Shown: positions 1 through 8,026 of the stretch, piece after piece | Layout: each line of letters begins with the position of its first letter | Numbering within the stretch: the first letter of the stretch is position 1 | Assembly: GCA_015688915.1 (NCBI GenBank) | Contig: JAATGX010000031.1 | Coordinates: forward strand, 1 to 22,772 | Direction: 5' to 3' | Origin: Desulfuromonadales bacterium | Lineage (GTDB): Bacteria; Desulfobacterota; Desulfuromonadia; Geobacterales; Pseudopelobacteraceae | DNA length: 22,772 bases | Made by a program: the position numbers and the translations under genes | Notes under the pieces: model-generated | Told to the model about the DNA's origin: nothing | Database searches by the model: none | Seen by the model: only the letters and a program-made list of their open reading frames with translations

Positions 1-434
1 TGGACGGCAATCCCGAGCACGCGCAAGCCCTCCCGGTTTCGAAGGAGTTGGCGCGGGCCTGCACGGCTTCCCTGCACCTGGCCATGGTGGTTCCCCGCTT
101 TGCGAACCTTTCGGGCGACATGACGGTTACCGGCAGGATGCTGCCGGGCACGACCTCGCGCATGCTGGACATGGCCCTGCAGGATGCCGAGACATACTCC
201 GCGGGCCTGGCCGGAGAGTTGCGCGACCAGGGGTTTGCGGCCAGCGCGCACGTATTGCGGGGCGATCCGGCGAACACGATCGTGGAAGCCGCCAACCGGG
301 CGCCGATTGACCTTATCGTCCTCGGTACCCACGGGAAGAGCGGCATGGAAGCATTCTGGGCCGGAAGCGTCACGAACAAGATATGCAGCCGGAGCAGGGT
401 TCCGCTCCTGCTGGTCCCGGTAACGCTGCGGTGA
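1..434 (+). CDS. Universal stress protein (UspA family), 5' end cut by the window
   Basis: The reading frame is already open at base 3 and runs to TGA at 432-434, so this is the C-terminal part of a gene starting upstream. The first visible residues read DGNPEHAQALPVSKELA, matching the helix that follows the first strand of Usp domains. The C-terminal part carries the nucleotide-binding signature G-x2-G-x9-G-S (GTHG, nine residues, GS), followed by VPLLLVPV, the usual final strand. Family members with this signature commonly bind ATP and act in the cytoplasm in stress survival; the exact role is unknown. A TTG at 48 could be read as a start, but the homology upstream of it argues that it is internal. 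Confidence in the family is high. Confidence 0.9.
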   Translation, partial: DGNPEHAQALPVSKELARACTASLHLAMVVPRFANLSGDMTVTGRMLPGTTSRMLDMALQDAETYSAGLAGELRDQGFAASAHVLRGDPANTIVEAANRAPIDLIVLGTHGKSGMEAFWAGSVTNKICSRSRVPLLLVPVTLR

Positions 435-498
435 CCGACCGGATTCCACCGCCGCGCCCGCGGTCGATATGCAGTGAAAACTTCGTCAAGGATACGGC

Positions 499-1257
499 AT
501 GAAGGTTATCATTCTGGGGAGCGGGACATCCACCGGGGTGCCGATGGTGGGATGCACCTGCCGGGTCTGCTCCTCGGACGACCGGCGCGACAAGCGGACG
601 CGGGCGTCGCTGCTCATCCGGCACGACGCCAGGAACATACTGGTGGACACCTCCACCGACCTGCGCCGTCAGGCGTTGCGCGAGGGGCTTCCCAGGGTGG
701 ACGCCGTGCTCTTCACCCATTCCCACGCCGACCATGTCAACGGCATCGACGACCTGCGTGGCTTCCATTTCCTGCACAAGGAGATCATCCCCTGCTTCGC
801 CTCCCGCACCACCCTCGATACCCTGAAAAAACGCTTCGGCTATATCTTCGAGCACTCTGACGGTTCCGGCTACACGCCGCTGCTGCACCCGACCGTGGTC
901 AGCGACCCCTTCGACCTGTTCGGGCGGACAATCATCCCGGTCCCGCTGGAGCATGGCCGGACATCTGCCCTGGGCTACCGCATCGGGAATTTTGCCTACC
1001 TGACCGACTGCAGCGGCATTCCCGCCTCGTCGCTCCCCCTGCTGGAGGGGCTTGACCTGCTGGTGATGGACGGGCTGCGCTGGACGCCGCACCCCTTCCA
1101 TTTCAACATCGAGACGGCCATCGAGGCGGCACGACGCCTGGGGGCCCGCCGCACCGTCCTGACCCACCTCACGCACGAGGTGGCCTACGCCGATGGGACA
1201 CGGCTGCCGGAAGGGGTTGAGTTCGCCTATGACGGGATGGATTTCGACGTGGCGTAA
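499..1257 (+). CDS. PhnP-like MBL-fold phosphodiesterase/metal-dependent hydrolase
   Basis: This 252-residue protein begins at an ATG preceded by AAGGA. It opens with a beta strand and GSGTSTGVP, then a Cys cluster C19-x-C21-x2-C24, which in PhnP-type enzymes helps hold a structural zinc. The metallo-beta-lactamase signature HSHADH lies at residues 74-79 and supplies the catalytic metal ligands. Later landmarks are a YLTDCSG segment, a LVMDGLRW segment and a terminal THLTHE, all typical of the PhnP/RNase Z-like branch. E. coli PhnP hydrolyses cyclic ribose phosphates in phosphonate breakdown. No other phn gene is visible here, so the substrate in this organism is open and no gene symbol is assigned. 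It is followed after 11 bases by the next gene and is probably co-transcribed with it. Cytoplasmic. Confidence 0.87.
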   Translation: MKVIILGSGTSTGVPMVGCTCRVCSSDDRRDKRTRASLLIRHDARNILVDTSTDLRRQALREGLPRVDAVLFTHSHADHVNGIDDLRGFHFLHKEIIPCFASRTTLDTLKKRFGYIFEHSDGSGYTPLLHPTVVSDPFDLFGRTIIPVPLEHGRTSALGYRIGNFAYLTDCSGIPASSLPLLEGLDLLVMDGLRWTPHPFHFNIETAIEAARRLGARRTVLTHLTHEVAYADGTRLPEGVEFAYDGMDFDVA

Positions 1258-1268
1258 GGGGGACGATC

Positions 1269-3110
1269 ATGCACAGGGATATCCGGCTGCACGGGCAGAT
1301 GGGCGATCAGATCGAGTACTTCGTCATGGTGGCCGGCACCGACGCCTATCAGCGCTACTTCTTCAATGTCGTGCAGGACGACGACCGCCTGCGCATCTTT
1401 TCGCCCGGCAACGAATTCATCATCGCACCCCAGGGGATCAGCTACCAGGGTAACGGCGGTTCTTTCTGCGAATACATGTTCGGCGTGGACCAGCCGGCCG
1501 CGGATCTGGTCAAACCGGAAATCATCAACCGCCTGGTCATGTACGGCGCCCATACCGACGACAGGAGCGGCTTGATCAGTTTCAGCGACCGCACCGTCGG
1601 CTCGGCGACCTATGAAAATCTCTTCCTTGAGGGCAACGCGGTCTGCAACTACTTCTTCTTTGTCCACTCCACGCGGCTCTCTCCTACCTTGAAGAGCCAG
1701 CAGCAGGAGCTGGTCAAGCGCATCGGCAAGGCCATCAAGCGCTCCGAGGCGATCGGGGAGGAACGGGACGACCTGCTCATCTCCGAGATCTTTCCTCTCC
1801 TAGCCGATGAAACGGCCCAACTCTTCGTGATCAAGCTGATCAACCGCCACCACCGCGACTACCGCAACCTGTTCCGCCGGCTTTATTTCCGCACCAAGAA
1901 GATCGCCGACGACGACTTCTCGCGCCTGGTCAAACTGGCATCCAGGCTGCGCATCGACCGATATCAGCAGGAACGCATGCGCATCGACGTCATGTATCGC
2001 CGCCCGGACAACACACGCATTGTGGACGAGTACCGCACCATCCTTTTGACCTGTAACGCCAAAGGGGAGATCAGCCGCCTGGACAACGCCCGCCTGACCC
2101 GCCTCAAGACCCTTTCCGTACGCAACAAGATCCCCGGGGCGCTGTTCCACACCCTGGATGAGATGTTGAAAAAGGGGCGGACCCTGATCAACCGCGAGGA
2201 GCGCGACTACCTCTCCTCCACCCGCGAGGTGCTGGAAGGGATCTTCCTGCATGAAAAACGGATCGAGAGCCGCATCGACCGGGACGATATGCTCACGTTG
2301 ATCCGGGCCAACAAGATCGCCATGGAAAACCGCGACCACTCCTTCGATCAACTGCTGTTGGACGCCAGCAAGGCGTGTGACGAAAAGATCCGCGATGGCG
2401 CCGATCCGGACCTGATGGGAGATTTCTCCTATGTGATCACCTACCTTGACCGTTTCAGCAGCGTCTCCAACCTTATCAGCCAGTTGGCCTTCATGGAAAA
2501 CGTCCGCATCAACGAGCAGATGCTGCACGGCCTGCTGGAGCACAAGGCCGCCTTCGACAATCTCGGGGAAGGGTGTTTTCACGAGCTCTTCATCCGCGAG
2601 TTGTACCAGAACGCCTACCTGGGCCGCTTCGGCAGGCGCAAGGTGACAACCTTGATGGATGGGCTGACCGCCGTCGAAGCCCATCAGACAACCATTGAGC
2701 ACCTGAACCGCCAACTCCAGGAGATCGATCAGGAGGAGCGCATCTCCATCATTCTTCTGGAGCGTGTGCGAGACCGTATCCGCAACTTCTACTCCAAGTT
2801 CTCCACCAGGGCCGACAAGGAGGCATTGCGCCGCGAGGTGACCGAAGAGTTGAAGGCCAAGAAATACCTTCGTGAGGATATCCCCGTCCACCTGTTCAAC
2901 GAAACCATCTTTACGATCAACAAGGAGATCATGTACCTCCAAACCCTGCTCCCCACCATCATCGCCGAGCGCGATGTGGCGCTGCGGGAGGATTTCCTGG
3001 AAAATTGCGGTATGGACCGTTTCTACGTGGAAGAGTTGGAACGGGAATACTACGAGAAGAACGGTCTGGACCTGGAGGACCTGTACAAGATCAGGAAGGG
3101 ACTGAGCTAG
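1269..3110 (+). CDS. Uncharacterised 613-residue protein, possibly a Geobacter-specific family
   Basis: The ORF starts at ATG with a GGGGGA ribosome binding site that overlaps the end of the upstream gene region, and runs 613 codons to TAG. No enzymatic motif, signal peptide or clear membrane segment is apparent. The N-terminal 130 residues look like a compact alpha/beta domain with conserved-looking aromatic runs (QRYFFNVV, SYQGNGGSFCEYMFG, NYFFF). The rest is highly charged and helical, rich in Arg, Glu and Leu, with stretches that could form coiled coils (about 180-260 and 470-590). It may belong to the uncharacterised family TIGR04442, which I recall from Geobacter annotation but could not verify. 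Its closeness to the PhnP-like gene suggests an operon. The coding call is firm; the function is unknown. Confidence 0.85.
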   Translation: MHRDIRLHGQMGDQIEYFVMVAGTDAYQRYFFNVVQDDDRLRIFSPGNEFIIAPQGISYQGNGGSFCEYMFGVDQPAADLVKPEIINRLVMYGAHTDDRSGLISFSDRTVGSATYENLFLEGNAVCNYFFFVHSTRLSPTLKSQQQELVKRIGKAIKRSEAIGEERDDLLISEIFPLLADETAQLFVIKLINRHHRDYRNLFRRLYFRTKKIADDDFSRLVKLASRLRIDRYQQERMRIDVMYRRPDNTRIVDEYRTILLTCNAKGEISRLDNARLTRLKTLSVRNKIPGALFHTLDEMLKKGRTLINREERDYLSSTREVLEGIFLHEKRIESRIDRDDMLTLIRANKIAMENRDHSFDQLLLDASKACDEKIRDGADPDLMGDFSYVITYLDRFSSVSNLISQLAFMENVRINEQMLHGLLEHKAAFDNLGEGCFHELFIRELYQNAYLGRFGRRKVTTLMDGLTAVEAHQTTIEHLNRQLQEIDQEERISIILLERVRDRIRNFYSKFSTRADKEALRREVTEELKAKKYLREDIPVHLFNETIFTINKEIMYLQTLLPTIIAERDVALREDFLENCGMDRFYVEELEREYYEKNGLDLEDLYKIRKGLS

Positions 3111-3285
3111 CGGGGAGAGCTTCAGACAGTGGGGCGGATGAGGCGCGGAGTCGGATGACAGCGGTGTGGATACGTTCTGATTTCGCCGGCGGTCGAAGGC
3201 AAGAATATCTGTTCAGCGGGCAGGGATGACAAAAGAGGGGATACGGAAATTTGTGCCTACCAGTCGCATGGAAGGAGCTTTCCCG

Positions 3286-3314
3286 TTGACAGCAATGATG
3301 AAAAATCGTATTAA
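3286..3314 (+). promoter_or_regulatory. Sigma-70-type promoter at the start of the accessory island
   Basis: TTGACA at 3286-3291 is a perfect -35 box. It is followed by a 17-base spacer and TATTAA at 3309-3314, within a very AT-rich stretch. It lies about 210 bases upstream of the TcmP start and 80 bases upstream of an intrinsic terminator. It therefore probably begins either a short RNA or an attenuated leader. Confidence 0.6.
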
Positions 3315-3320
3315 AATTAA

Positions 3321-3435
3321 ACAATTTTATAATATTATTGTGAGAGATCTATCTATGACTGAGTGCAAACGTCGGGAGAGATATTGAGGTAACGGAAGCC
3401 GTCCGATCAGTGTGGTACTGAGGGGTGGCTTTTTT
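3321..3435 (+). ncRNA. Candidate small RNA or attenuator leader upstream of tcmP
   Basis: This is the inferred transcript between the promoter at 3286-3314 and the terminator at 3396-3435, about 115 nt. No known RNA family was recognised. It contains one very short ORF, ATG at 3356 encoding MTECKRRERY and ending about 20 bases before the terminator hairpin. That layout would fit a leader peptide; a non-coding regulatory RNA is equally possible. The rest of the 3111-3528 gap, before the promoter and after the terminator, shows no gene. The last part holds the tcmP ribosome binding site, GAGGTGA. Confidence 0.35.
3396..3435 (+). terminator. Intrinsic terminator between promoter and tcmP
   Basis: The outer stem AAGCCGTCC pairs with GGGTGGCTT (two G-T wobbles). 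After a small internal loop, TCAGT pairs with ACTGA around a GTGGT loop. A run of six T follows at 3430-3435. The position, upstream of tcmP and downstream of a strong promoter, suggests attenuation or the end of a small RNA. Confidence 0.65.
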
Positions 3436-3528
3436 ATAGGTATGCATCTCTCTGACAGTGCGATTTATTAAAAACACCAATTGGCATAACTCCTGATAAT
3501 CCATTGCGTATTTTGTAATGAGGTGATC

Positions 3529-4347
3529 ATGCAATATCATCTGCCGGAAATAGGTGCATGGGGCGAAGAGAAGTATAGTCTTGTTCGGAACTACGCCCAG
3601 ATATTTGCAACATCCATGAAAGACAAGTGGCAGTGCCGGGTTTACATCGATCTGTTCTCCGGCGCGGGCCGCTCACGGATCAAGGACACCAACAAAATCG
3701 TCGATGGGTCGCCTCTGATAGCCCTGGGCATCGAAAACCCTTTCAATAGGTACATCTTCTGCGAACAGAATCCGGATAATATTGATGCGTTGATAAAAAG
3801 GGTAAAGACGCATTATCCCGGCATGGACACTCATTTTGTGCATGGCGATGCCAATGATGCCGTTGATGAGATACTCTCCCATATTCCTCGATTTTCACCA
3901 ACATTCAAGGTGCTGGCCTTCTGTTTCGTTGATCCCTTCAAGATTGATAATCTCAAGTTTGAAACTCTGCGCCGACTTTCGGCAAGGTACATGGATTTTC
4001 TGGTACTCATTCCCACAGGCATGGACGCACAACGCAACGTGTCATACTACGTGCGGCCGGACAGCAAAAATGTAGAAGAATTTATCGGTAAGGCAACTTG
4101 GCGGAATGATTGGCAGGAAGCAGAAGCGAGGGGTGAGAAATTCGGCCTGTTTTTCATCAAGCAGTTCTGTACTTCCATGGACAATATCGGCTATAAGTAT
4201 TCGACTGCGGACAAGTCCGTCGATATCCGCCTGCCCGACAAGAACTTTTCCTTGTACCGCCTGGCATTTTTCAGCAAACACCAGCTTGCACATAAATTCT
4301 GGGATGATGTGAAGAAGTACAGCAAGCCGCAGTTAGACCTGTTTTAA
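3529..4347 (+). CDS. tcmP: Three-Cys-motif partner protein TcmP
   Basis: The 272-residue call uses ATG 3529 because GAGGTGA lies just upstream; a GTG two codons earlier (3523) is in frame but overlaps that ribosome binding site. The N-terminus EIGAWGEEKYSLVRNYAQIFATSM and the following core match my recollection of TcmP proteins. The core resembles a Rossmann methyltransferase: DLFSGAG at 41-47 (motif I), acidic E79 in FCEQNPDN, GDAND at 106-110, and FVDPF at 133-137, in the place of a methyltransferase motif IV. Catalysis has not been shown, to my knowledge. The family is named for its habitual pairing with the three-Cys protein, which is exactly the next gene, 12 bases downstream. Base composition is lower in GC than the flanking genes, suggesting transfer. 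Confidence 0.85.
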   Translation: MQYHLPEIGAWGEEKYSLVRNYAQIFATSMKDKWQCRVYIDLFSGAGRSRIKDTNKIVDGSPLIALGIENPFNRYIFCEQNPDNIDALIKRVKTHYPGMDTHFVHGDANDAVDEILSHIPRFSPTFKVLAFCFVDPFKIDNLKFETLRRLSARYMDFLVLIPTGMDAQRNVSYYVRPDSKNVEEFIGKATWRNDWQEAEARGEKFGLFFIKQFCTSMDNIGYKYSTADKSVDIRLPDKNFSLYRLAFFSKHQLAHKFWDDVKKYSKPQLDLF

Positions 4348-4359
4348 AGGAAACGCACA

Positions 4360-5097
4360 GTGGCTCAATCTTCCATAGAGTGGACCGAACAGACCTGGAA
4401 CCCAACGACCGGCTGCACCAAAGTTTCGCCCGGCTGCAAGAATTGTTACGCCGAGGTAATGGCGCGCAGGCTCCATGCTATAGGTGTGAAGGGATACGAA
4501 AACAACTTCCGGCTTACTATCCTCCCCGAGCGCCTGAATGAGCCGCTGCGACGTCACCGGCCGACCATGTATTTCGTCAACTCCATGAGCGATATCTTCC
4601 ACAAAAGTATTCCGGACTCTTTCATTCAGGACGTATTCAGCGTAATGAAGCAAACCCCGCAACATACGTATCAGGTGCTCACTAAACGCGCCGACAGGAT
4701 GTTGCATTTCTTCGACCATCACGATGCCCCCAGAAACCTCTGGATGGGGGTTTCGGTAGAGGACAGGGAGTCAGGAGTTCCCCGCATAGAGCGGCTGAGA
4801 AAGGCAAAGGTGCCGATCCGGTTTCTTTCTGTCGAGCCTCTGCTTGAGGATGTAGGTGCACTTGATCTTGCATCCATCCATTGGGTGATTGTTGGTGGGG
4901 AGTCCGGCCACAAGGCGAGGCCCATGGAACAGGAGTGGGTGCTCACTGTGAAACGCCAGTGCGAGGAGCAGGGGGTGCTCTTTTTCTTCAAGCAGTGGGG
5001 CGGGTGGGGAGTTGACGGGAAAAAGCGGGGGAAAAAGAAGAACGGCAGGTTGCTGCTTGGGCAGACGTGGGATGCGATGCCAGCTTTGTCTCAATAG
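4360..5097 (+). CDS. Three-Cys-motif protein, phage Gp37/Gp68 family (DUF5131)
   Basis: The 245-residue ORF starts at GTG 4360, with AAAGGA at 4346-4351 overlapping the tcmP stop region. The N-terminus IEWTEQTWNPTTGCTKVSPG is the family hallmark, with C19-x6-C26-x2-C29 followed by YAE. The three cysteines recall an iron-sulfur or metal site, and the family has been compared with radical SAM proteins, but the spacing is not the classical C-x3-C-x2-C. Further conserved blocks are FRLTILPERL, YFVNSMSDIFHKSIPD, VLTKRADRM, NLWMGVSVE, RFLSVEPLLEDVG, HWVIVGGESG and FFFKQWGGWG. Homologues occur in phages and genomic islands. With TcmP it forms a conserved two-gene unit of unknown function, possibly a nucleic-acid or nucleotide modification pair. 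Confidence 0.9.
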   Translation: MAQSSIEWTEQTWNPTTGCTKVSPGCKNCYAEVMARRLHAIGVKGYENNFRLTILPERLNEPLRRHRPTMYFVNSMSDIFHKSIPDSFIQDVFSVMKQTPQHTYQVLTKRADRMLHFFDHHDAPRNLWMGVSVEDRESGVPRIERLRKAKVPIRFLSVEPLLEDVGALDLASIHWVIVGGESGHKARPMEQEWVLTVKRQCEEQGVLFFFKQWGGWGVDGKKRGKKKNGRLLLGQTWDAMPALSQ

Positions 5098-5198
5098 CAA
5101 TAGAAGAATAGATACCGGTGTTGTCGGGGAAACCAGTGAGCCTATATAACGGAATATCGCAAGGAAATGCAAAAAATCAATCCCATGTGGAGGCAGGA

Positions 5199-6371
5199 AT
5201 GAACGAAAACGGTTCAGCAGATTGGTTTGAGGATTATGCCGAAGAGGAGGATGATCTTCAGGTAGATGAATACGACATCACGGCCACGCCTAATGACTTT
5301 AACGTTATTACGTTACATAATTTTGTTGAATCTGGGGCTGTGCGCATTCCTGGCTTTCAGAGAAACTTTGTCTGGGATCTGACTCGTGCGTCTAAGCTGA
5401 TCGAGTCACTTATCCTTGGTCTACCTGTGCCTCAATTATTCCTGTATGAGCAAGCACGCAACAGATTCCTCGTCATAGACGGGCAGCAACGGCTGATGTC
5501 CATCTACTATTTCATCAAAAAACGCTTCCCAAAGAAAGAGAGGCGAGTTGAACTCCGAACCATATTTGATAAAGAAGGACGGATTCCTGACGAGATCTTG
5601 CACGATGACAACTACTTTGAGACATTCAATTTAAAATTAGCAGAAAAGCTTCCAAACCATCTTAACAAGTTTAAGGGATTGAATTACGCAACACTTGGCG
5701 ATTACAAAACACAATTCGACCTAAGACCTATTAGAAACATTGTAGTTAAGCAAAATGCCCCTAATGACGATGATTCATCAATGTATGAAGTGTTCAACCG
5801 ACTGAACACTGGAGGCATAAATCTACGCCATCAGGAAATTCGTACTAGTATGTACCATTCTGAATTCTACGTAATGCTCTATAAAATCAACACATATCCT
5901 GAATTTCGACGATTACTCCGTTCTCCAGAGCCAGACCTCCACATGAAGGACATAGAGATCCTGCTGAGAAGTTTTGCTATGCTTATAGAAGGAGAAAATT
6001 ACGCACCCTCAATGGTGAAGTTTCTCAATCAGTTTTCTAGGAAATGTGAATTACACGACGAAGCGAAAAACAGCTATCTCGAAAACTTATTTCAATCATT
6101 CCTTAAAGCCTGCTCTACTATTGATGATGATGCATTTTTCAACAAAAAGAACCGACGTTTCAACATTGCACTGTTTGAAGCAGTATTCACCGCTGCGTCT
6201 GAAGTAGCTTTCAAAGAGCGTCGTTTACTCGAAGGCACCATTGATGGGGCAAAGATTGCAGCATTAGAGATGGACGAAGAATTCACTAAAGCATCCTTGG
6301 AGGGTACTACTCGCACCCTCAATGTCAACAAAAGGATCGAAAGAGCAAGAAAAGCCATCGGTGCATTCTGA
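5199..6371 (+). CDS. DUF262 domain protein (GmrSD/ParB-like nucleotidase domain)
   Basis: An in-frame start at 5118 exists, but ATG 5199 is preferred because GGAGG stands seven bases upstream; this gives 390 residues. The N-terminus is very acidic. The DUF262 hallmarks follow: FQRNFVW at 53-59 and VIDGQQRLMS at 92-101, then MYEVFNRLNTGG further on. In GmrS, SspE and related proteins this domain hydrolyses nucleotides or senses modified DNA and controls a nuclease. The usual C-terminal HNH (DUF1524) domain is not evident; the C-terminal half is helical and charged. The HEPN gene 12 bases downstream may provide the nuclease in trans. The gene is strongly AT-rich compared with the flanking chromosome, consistent with horizontal acquisition. 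Confidence 0.88.
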   Translation: MNENGSADWFEDYAEEEDDLQVDEYDITATPNDFNVITLHNFVESGAVRIPGFQRNFVWDLTRASKLIESLILGLPVPQLFLYEQARNRFLVIDGQQRLMSIYYFIKKRFPKKERRVELRTIFDKEGRIPDEILHDDNYFETFNLKLAEKLPNHLNKFKGLNYATLGDYKTQFDLRPIRNIVVKQNAPNDDDSSMYEVFNRLNTGGINLRHQEIRTSMYHSEFYVMLYKINTYPEFRRLLRSPEPDLHMKDIEILLRSFAMLIEGENYAPSMVKFLNQFSRKCELHDEAKNSYLENLFQSFLKACSTIDDDAFFNKKNRRFNIALFEAVFTAASEVAFKERRLLEGTIDGAKIAALEMDEEFTKASLEGTTRTLNVNKRIERARKAIGAF

Positions 6372-6383
6372 GGAGACTTTGCT

Positions 6384-6953
6384 ATGGCTGACACTATAGT
6401 AGATAGACTCCATAACGAGTTGTCTATTTTACTGACTATATTGGACAGAGCTAACGAGATATCTCTCCGAAGTACAGCAGATGACAATTGGCGTAAGTCA
6501 CTGCTGCTTTCCGCCGCAAGTCATTTTGAACGAAGAATGACTGACAATGTATTAGAATTCATAAACGAAATGGCAAACGAAAATTATCTAATAACATCAT
6601 TTGTTAAAAATAAGGCAATAAGCAGGCAGTACCATACTTGGTTTAATTGGGATCAAACGAATGCTAATAGCTTCTTCGGATTATTCGGCGACAGCTTTCG
6701 CATATTCATGAAGGAAAAGGTAAAAGATGACACACAACTTGCGGAGTCCATCAAAGCCTTTCTTGAGCTTGGGGCTGAGCGAAATAGATTAGTACACCAA
6801 GACTACGGTACTTTCTCTATGGAAAAAACAGCGGATGAAATTTATAATTTATACACAAAGGCTTCAAGATTTGTAGAAGAGTTCCCTCGCGCACTATCAG
6901 AGTTTTCTCAGGCACAGCAAATCGCCATACAGACTAGAGGAGGGCCGCTTTGA
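6384..6953 (+). CDS. HEPN-domain protein, probable RNase
   Basis: The 189-residue, all-helical protein begins at ATG 6384 with GAGGAG overlapping the stop of the DUF262 gene, so translation is probably coupled. The key motif is R133-N-R-L-V-H138 within LGAERNRLVHQDYG, fitting the R-x4-6-H signature of catalytic HEPN ribonucleases. The next segment, TFSMEKTADEIYNLYTKASRFVEEF, matches the last helices I recall for RiboL-PSP-type or MAE_28990-like HEPN proteins. HEPN RNases are common effectors in toxin-antitoxin, abortive infection and CRISPR systems, where they cut RNA after activation. Pairing with DUF262 suggests a sensor/effector couple. The HEPN call is strong; the exact subfamily is not settled. 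Confidence 0.82.
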   Translation: MADTIVDRLHNELSILLTILDRANEISLRSTADDNWRKSLLLSAASHFERRMTDNVLEFINEMANENYLITSFVKNKAISRQYHTWFNWDQTNANSFFGLFGDSFRIFMKEKVKDDTQLAESIKAFLELGAERNRLVHQDYGTFSMEKTADEIYNLYTKASRFVEEFPRALSEFSQAQQIAIQTRGGPL

Positions 6954-7016
6954 TACAAAAATGCCTCATGTCAAGGACTGACCCAACAAATTTTCCGATT
7001 TTTGAAAGGAGACGGC

Positions 7017-7682
7017 ATGAACAGCAAAGCTGCGAAGGAGACACTGGATTTGCTTGAAAAACTCACGAGCTTTCCCTATTTTCTGTTTGTGCTCTCAGTA
7101 GTGCTCTTCACTGATACATACTTACTCGCTGCACACGGAATCAGCATCCGGAATACCGATGAAACTTGGCTAAAGACACATTCGAACATAAATGAGATGA
7201 TTACCTTCCTAGGGTGTGTTGGGTTCTTTTATGCGGCATTCATTCCCGGCCTAAGGTTTTTTGTGAATTTTATTCAGATCTTTTTTCCAAATAGAAAATA
7301 CCCAAGTGAGAAGGATGGATGGGTCCGCCGTTCTATTCTTAGAGATTTTGCCATTGTAAATAACAACCCACTTGCCTACAAAGAATATGAGAATTCTATC
7401 GAGTTACTTCGCACTGAACGTCGCACCAGTGTGCTATGCCTTTCTCTCGCCTTCCTCTCAGTTGCGGACTATTCCCTTTCGAGTGAAAATTACCAGAGCC
7501 TACTTCAGTTCATTTACCTTAACTTTAATGCGTTTCCTTGGTACGTTCATTTCCCCCTCATGATTGTCGTTATTCCTTTCCTGATATTCGTACTGATAGT
7601 TGCCTTTAGGACTGACGCTCAATATGACGACCATGTGTTCTTACCAGACTTTAAACACTGGCCGAGAAAAGACAATGAATAA
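7017..7682 (+). CDS. Uncharacterised four-helix membrane protein of the island cassette
   Basis: The 221-residue call uses ATG 7017, preceded by AAAGGAG; a TTG at 7002 is in frame but overlaps that site. Hydrophobic segments lie at about residues 19-39, 61-90, 135-155 and 180-205. Between the second and third is a charged cytoplasm-like region with WVRRSILRDFAIVNNNPLAYKEYENSIELL, and the C-terminus is polar. I do not recognise the family. The gene follows the HEPN gene on the same strand, 63 bases on, with the same AT-rich composition, so it is probably the third gene of the cassette. A membrane-damaging effector or an anchor for the complex are possible inferences, but nothing in the sequence proves either. 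Confidence 0.7.
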   Translation: MNSKAAKETLDLLEKLTSFPYFLFVLSVVLFTDTYLLAAHGISIRNTDETWLKTHSNINEMITFLGCVGFFYAAFIPGLRFFVNFIQIFFPNRKYPSEKDGWVRRSILRDFAIVNNNPLAYKEYENSIELLRTERRTSVLCLSLAFLSVADYSLSSENYQSLLQFIYLNFNAFPWYVHFPLMIVVIPFLIFVLIVAFRTDAQYDDHVFLPDFKHWPRKDNE

Positions 7683-8026
7683 CGGCGGTTGGCGACATTA
7701 TGTCAATTGCTTCAAAACCGTTTGATATTAAGGTGAAATGTGATATTTGCAAATGAAAGATAACTAAAGATTACCTGATTGGTACTGTTCTCCCCCTAAC
7801 CGCAACTGAGCTTCAGAATGCTTTCTTGTCTGGACAGTTGCGTTGACCAGTCAGAAGGGTAATAATGTTGGTGCTTGACCTACACAATTTACAAAACAGC
7901 AAATACCCTGTCATTGCACCAAAACCCTTGCACCCACCCCACCCACGCGGTACATTTCCCTGAACGCGGGAATCAGACTCGCAGTACAACGCAAATCCCG
8001 TTTCCACGGGCGTTCCAAGGAGTTTT
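7683..8026 (+). other. Island/restriction-operon junction, no gene seen; weak promoter candidate
   Basis: There is no convincing ORF in this gap. The first part is AT-rich like the island and includes the short palindrome GACATTATGTC near 7692. Composition changes towards the mod gene. TTGCAC at 7928-7933, a 17-base spacer and TACATT at 7951-7956 form a modest sigma-70-like candidate for the mod-fic-res operon. AAGGAG at about 8014 is the mod ribosome binding site. Confidence 0.35.

Noticed and set aside
1800..2942. 380-codon open frame on the minus strand
   Set aside because: Complementary shadow of the 613-residue protein, with a biased Val/Gln/Gly-rich composition.
3349..3540. 63-codon minus-strand ORF before tcmP
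   Set aside because: No ribosome binding site or similarity was seen; it overlaps the predicted terminator and the tcmP start.
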